Source: Cynocephalus volans | Taxonomy: Eukaryota > Chordata > Mammalia > Dermoptera > Cynocephalidae | Direction of reading: 5' to 3' | Assembly: GCF_027409185.1 (NCBI RefSeq) | Contig: NC_084472.1 | Span: forward strand, 93,326,427 to 93,390,426 | DNA length: 64,000 bases | In this document: in pieces, positions 59,131-64,000 of the stretch | Layout of the letters: the number at the start of each line of letters is the position of its first letter | Numbering within the stretch: position 1 is the stretch's first letter | Notes under the pieces: generated by a model | Seen by the model: the letters and a program-made list of their open reading frames with translations, nothing else | Database searches by the model: none | What the model was told of the DNA's origin: nothing | Program-made: the position numbers and the translations under genes

Positions 59131-59264
59131 TTTTTTTGTCTTTTTCATGACTGGCACTCAGCCAGTGAGTGCACTGGCCAGTCCTATATAGGATCCGAAC
59201 CTGCGGCGGGAGCGTCGCTGCACTCCCAGCGCCGCACTCTCCCGAGTGCGCCACGGCTCGGCCC
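59096..59264 (-). mobile_element. CYN-like SINE, divergent subtype
   Basis: The (TTTA)n lead (complement of a TAAA tail), 'CAGCCAGTGAGTGCACTGGC', 'GGATCCGAACCTGCGGCGGG' and the end 'GTGCGCCACGGCTCGGCC'. Exact 14-bp target-site duplication TCAACTTTATTTTT at 59082-59095 and 59265-59278. The head resembles the subtype at 8595. Confidence 0.9.
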
Positions 59265-59734
59265 TCAACTTTATTTTTGAAAGATATTTTCATCGAGTAC
59301 GGAATTTATAGTTAGCAGTTTGAGCTGTTTTCCAGCACTGTAAAAATGCCATGTGCTCCACAAAAAAAGGCGGGGGGGCATGGAATACTTAAAGAAAAGT
59401 GCCTGCAAAAGGAAGGGTGGTTACAAAAGTTGTGACTGGTGGTAACGTGTCAAACAGCCTTGCCTGTAAGGGATGGGTCGTAAAATTTCTCTGAATTGGG
59501 CTTTTGCCCGTAGACCCTCCTGTTAGGTGGGAAATAGTAGAAAATAGTACATAGCAAATTAGTTGGCAGCTGTTTATCTAGAAAGTTATCTTTGTGATAT
59601 GGTTGAGTACAAAGTCTTTGACTCTGCTAAGATGTGCCTGAAACAAGCTGAGATGGCCTCTTGGGTCCATTTTAGGTGCCTTGACCAGACCGACACAAGA
59701 TATATAATGCAACTCAACTACATGAGGAAAATAT

Positions 59735-60020
59735 TTTAAGAGACAATTCACCGTGGAAAATATACAAATGGCAAATAAGCACAAGTAAGGATGCACAGTG
59801 TCATTAGTCATTAGAGAAATGAACCCTAAACCCACCATGAGCCACAACTACACATCTACTAGAATGGTTAAATCTTTAAAGACTGACAATCCCAAGTGTC
59901 CATGAGGAAGCATAATAGCTACAACACTCAGACACTGTTGGTGGGATTGGTTCAGCCACTTTGGAAAACAATGTACATCATGGTTTACAAAAAAGAGAAA
60001 GATAGAACTATACAGATGCA
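59735..60020 (+). mobile_element. Old LINE-1 fragment (ORF2 C-terminal region)
   Basis: 'ATACAAATGGCAAATAAGCA', 'GTCATTAGTCATTAGAGAAA', 'CACTGTTGGTGGGATTGGTT' and 'CAGCCACTTTGGAAAACAAT' follow L1 ORF2 order with heavy decay. Confidence 0.8.
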
Positions 60021-60024
60021 TTAG

Positions 60025-61445
60025 TGTCCCTATATTACCTTTATATTCCAACGTGGCAATTAATAAGAGTGTTCTTTAGTTCTGCCTAGAAAATCTACAT
60101 ATGTAATTTTACTTTCTGTAAATCCAAAGTGATATCGTACATAACACCCAAATGTTAACTTTATTAAAGTTTGTTCAATGAATGCTTCTTTTATTTCTTC
60201 TTTTATAAAAATATAAAAGTTATTTTATTTTTTTATATTTTAAAAATATAAAGGCTATTTTTATTTAGAATGTCACCGTCACATAACATTTTACATGCTG
60301 TCTGAAAAATGTGTAATTCCTTTTTGTTTTAATTCTTTCATTGTGTTTAGTCTACTGTGATGTTATTTATATGAAGACATATTTCATATATAATCATGAG
60401 ACTACAGTTAACCATTTTATCAAAAATCTGAAGAAATCATAAGTAGTGTTTCTGCATTAAAATAACACAGCAAATATTTAAAGTTTGTTCTTTTAAATTT
60501 CCGGTTACATTTCTTAATATCTTCTTTAATGTCTGCATTTTTGTCTTTTTTTTCTTTCTTTCCTCTTTTTTATTCCTTCCTTTTTTCTTTTTTGATATTT
60601 TTAACTTGTGCCTTAGATCATCCTAACTAGACAAAAACCTTTAAAACTATAAGGAGAGAAGAATGGTGGTTGTCTCCCAGAAAGCTTATACTAAAGAGTT
60701 AATAGTTATGAGCAGATAAGTTTCCCAACGTATCTTTCTTTTTTCTTTTTCTTTTTCTTTTTTTTATTGATGCGGGCTGATCTGGTATAATATAAACCTA
60801 CTGGCACTGGATTCTTCACAAAGAACAGCTAAAAACTCTTTAGAAAGTTTAATATACTTTAAAACATGCAAAATAATTATGTTTCATTTCCTTTATATTT
60901 TACAAAGAGTCTTTCATAGTCATATGATGAAGACTTTGAGGATAATCTATTTGAAATGCAACCACCCTGCTTTTGCTGTCCTTCTGCAAGGCTAATCTGA
61001 GAATTATTCTTTTATTGTTCATTTTTGTGAATAATTCCTATAAACTGACACCTTTACTGCCTGTAAAATAGAGAGAGCTAAAAAAGACAGAAAACTCTTT
61101 GCACTAATATGGCCAAATATTCACAACTCAAAGGTTAATTCTCCACTTTTTGACCCAAATAAATAAACTCTGGATTAGGTTTGACAAGATGAGCAATTAA
61201 AAATGAATTACAGATGTTTCTCTATATCAAAAATCAGGCAAGAATGCACAACCATTCTTTTAGCCAGTTTTCTCAGAAAAGATCACATTATGCTTCTGTT
61301 TTTCTTTTTTTCTTTTCTTAGGGAAGAAACTCCATATTACAAAAAGAAAAGAATGACTTCACTATATTTTTACCTTTACAAATATCTAAATTTCTCACTA
61401 AATTATCATTTTCACTAAACATCATTTTCAACCTTGGCAGAGGCA
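60025..61445. other. Unassigned AT-rich sequence
   Basis: No gene seen. Pyrimidine-rich stretches lie at 60542-60595 and 60737-60766. Confidence 0.35.
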
Positions 61446-61450
61446 TACAT

Positions 61451-61538
61451 GCACAAGGGGTCTTCAAAAAGTTCATGGAAAGATTTGTATTATCTTTTAA
61501 ATCCTTTTTTTTCACAAATTTTCTAAGTACTCTTGTAT
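61451..61538 (+). repeat. MITE-like palindromic repeat, copy 4
   Basis: Left arm 'TCTTCAAAAAGTTCATGGAA', centre 'TTGTATTATCTTTTAAATCC', right arm 'TTTCACAAATTTTCTAAGTA' then CTCTTGTATA. Same orientation as copy 2, with both arms readable. Confidence 0.7.
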
Positions 61539-61544
61539 ATATAT

Positions 61545-62915
61545 TATTTATCTACAGTGTACAGAAACCAGCAGTGACATCTCCCAGCCTGACAAAAGTC
61601 ACCCAACAACCAATAAAAGGAGTTCATGGGTTATGAAAAGAAAATATCTGAGCACACATAAATCTCTCCTCTCTTCCAACCCTTATAAAAAGCAAACAGA
61701 AAACACCAAAACCAATTGAGAAATTCAAAGCAGACACCAGCATTACGGAATTAATACAGAAAAAGCTAAATCTGTAAAACAAATAAAATTTCATAAAGAA
61801 TTATATTCATGTGATAAATCAGAATTATTTTCTTCCCCTTCATGGTTTTTAATCAAGAGAAAGAAGGGATGTAAAGAATGTGAACACAAAAATAAACATT
61901 TTCTACTTTGGGTGAAAGTATCCTGTGACTTACTAGAATTAGGAGACAGTGACATTAGAGTCAGTGACAATTAGGAGGGAAAAGGCAGAGAGGAAAGAAT
62001 GACATCTTTTACTTTTGGTAAGAACAACAGAAAGTGTTTGGCAACATTAAGTTTGGACTTAAGCTCATGCTCACTGCTATAATCACTTATGTGACTGTTT
62101 TTGATGCTGTCTGCTTTGTGATGCTTAATATCATAATGAACTGTTGATTGTGTTTATGAACATTTGCAAGGTGCTCATTTGCTACAGCTTTCCAGTTGAA
62201 TGCTGTTTCGAGTCCTGAAGATGGCTTGATCAGCTTAAACTATTTCTATATCATCACAATTTAATAGACACAGACTTAACCTAAATTCTGTATGATAAAT
62301 GTTTGTTGCAACTTGGAAACCCACTTCCTGGAGAAGGAAAAAATAAGCCATAATATATGTGATCAATAACTTTAAAAAAAAAAAGAACAAAAGCAGTAGG
62401 CTCATGAGTGATTCTAATATTAGAGTTATGACAGTATTTACACTACCTGAAATAATTCCCTTCAAACACTTCCTGTGCAATACATTTGTTACCAGAAACA
62501 ACTTCATGATTTGTGATTAGCAGCAGCATTTTGGAAGGAACATTATTTTTTATCCCCCAAAATTACCAATTTTTTTTATCTTAAAAGACATGATATGCTT
62601 TTCAAACTGTATATCAAATTTCTAGTATCTTCCAGATACAAAAACGTTAATGTATAAATGCATGAATAAATACACAAGCTAAAAGCTAATATATACTCAA
62701 GAAGTTCTCTGGCATATGCTCTCCTAGAAAGCCCATAATTGAGTACAATAGGCACACACCCCTAATTAATTAAGAAACTTTTACTAAACAATAATTACCA
62801 TAGATGGACCTGTCGATCAACATTTATTGAGCAACATTAAGCTGTTCAACATGGAGAAACGTTAAGAATTGTTTAAAATTTGTACATGATGGAGAGTGAT
62901 AAAATTGGAAATGAT
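61545..62915. other. Unassigned sequence
   Basis: No gene or named repeat recognised. Confidence 0.35.
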
Positions 62916-62919
62916 TTAT

Positions 62920-63430
62920 CATCTACCAGGTGCCTGGTCATTAGGATCATCATATTAATAATTTTATTTTTCTTCCAAATTTTCAGGAGAATTAATTATT
63001 TTATTATTTTTACAGATGAATGAAACCAGGTTCAGGGAGAGGAAGAGATTTGGCCCAAGTCACAAAGGTAGTAAATAGCAAAAATTAGGATTTGTGTAAT
63101 GGCTTATTTCATCGTAAACCCTGTAGATCTTCTTTTTCTCCAGTATATTTCTTTTTTTTCCCCCTAAGATACAGCAAATAGGAAGTTTCAAATTTGGCAG
63201 CAGGAACTGGCCGTCTCCACCAAGGATGAAGTTCCAGAATATTTGCTGTTACACTAACTTGGTTTGCTGAAAAACACTGCAATAGCCAGAAGTCTTGTGT
63301 TCCAGGTTCAGCTCATTTACTAACAACCCTTTGGCGCTGGACCCTAACTTCACCTTTGGGCTTTAGTTGCCTTGCCTTTAAAAAGAAAAATTGCATTATC
63401 CTCCTAGAGTCTTTCTGTTTGTAGGAGTCT
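62920..63430 (+). repeat. Two MIR SINEs
   Basis: First, about 62920-63105: 'ATTTTTACAGATGAATGAAA', 'TTCAGGGAGAGGAAGAGATT', 'GCCCAAGTCACAAAGGTAGT'. Second, about 63270-63430: 'AGTCTTGTGTTCCAGGTTCA', 'TTTGGGCTTTAGTTGCCTTG'. Confidence 0.7.
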
Positions 63431-64000
63431 GTAAATCAACTGAAATATATACCAAAGAATAACATTATTATACAAAAATTTTATTTTTTTCTAAGTTAGA
63501 TGCATTTTTCTCATCATTTACAATAGCTATATAGGAGTCAAAACTATGGATTATCACAATTTATTTTACATGTACATTCCTTTTAAACATTTAAATTGCT
63601 ATACATTTTTGCTATTATAAGTAATACTTAAAGATATTTCCTTTTGTGGACATGTTTTAAAAATTTTATCTATGTTATTTATGTTCTTATAAATGAAATG
63701 ATGAAATTAAAAGACATGTTCTAGTCAATATGATATTTTAAGTAAATAGACATTTATAGTCAATAGACATTTATAGCCAATATTCTTTCAATGTTACCTA
63801 CATATCTATCGTTTCCATTTCTCTTTACTAATTTCTGGAGTTCTGTTTCTTCCTCTTACACCATTTTTCCTCAGCATGACATATTCTTGCAGTATTTCTT
63901 GGTAATAGTCTCAAATTGTTATTCTAAAATATGGCATCATTTGGTCTTCCACTTCCAATATTTTAGCAAGATATTGACTTCCAGTTTAACAATATATTAT
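63431..64000. other. Unassigned AT-rich sequence to the window end
   Basis: No gene recognised. An 18-bp near-tandem repeat ('CATTTATAGTCAATAGA' / 'CATTTATAGCCAATATT') lies at about 63749-63783. Confidence 0.35.

Overview
This is a gene-poor, AT-rich stretch of mammalian nuclear DNA. The best lineage clue is a SINE that occurs seven times. It is a tRNA-Ile-like head, single or doubled, with a GATCC-type B box, a recurring CCCCTTACCAGTCA segment and an A-rich tail. This fits the CYN SINE family of colugos (Dermoptera) as I remember it. MaLR LTRs, MIRs and old L1s are shared by placental mammals generally, so 'colugo' is an inference and 'placental mammal' is safe.

Two protein-coding loci are visible. 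(1) An intact, single-coding-exon ADAM metalloprotease lies at 4728-6878 (+). It belongs to the intronless ADAM20/21/29 testis group and keeps its cysteine switch, zinc-binding active site, disintegrin, cysteine-rich, EGF-like and transmembrane parts. A possible 5'-UTR splice acceptor lies upstream and an AATAAA downstream. (2) A nearly full-length ferritin light chain (FTL) retrocopy lies at 13236-14186 (-). It has an open 182-codon frame, the 5'-UTR iron-responsive element, its AATAAA, an A-rich tail and a perfect 18-bp target-site duplication.

Layout: 1-3.24 kb, broken L1; 3.24-3.58 kb, nested SINEs; 4.6-7.0 kb, ADAM gene; 8.6-11.4 kb, SINE then 5'-truncated L1; 11.45-14.4 kb, old antisense L1 holding a SINE and the FTL copy; 14.8-15.9 kb, LTR-like repeat with nested MaLR LTRs; 16.4-17.95 kb, a 1.5-kb internally deleted L1 with its own target-site duplication; 18.5-34.3 kb, mostly old repeats (MIR, MaLR, an ERVL-type LTR, a dispersed LTR-like family, a MITE-like palindrome) in unassigned sequence; 34.4-38.2 kb, L1 lacking ORF1; 38.9-46.2 kb, mosaic of L1 pieces in both orientations; 48.3-51.36 kb, an approximately 0.8-kb tandem duplication whose second unit was hit by an L1 5'-UTR insertion; 58-59.3 kb, L1 fragment with a 120-bp pure TG tract, then another SINE; the rest is AT-rich with decayed repeats.

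The two genes are unrelated in function and show no sign of working together. I found no tRNA, rRNA, CRISPR or prokaryotic feature. All repeat boundaries and family names come from reading by eye, without database comparison.
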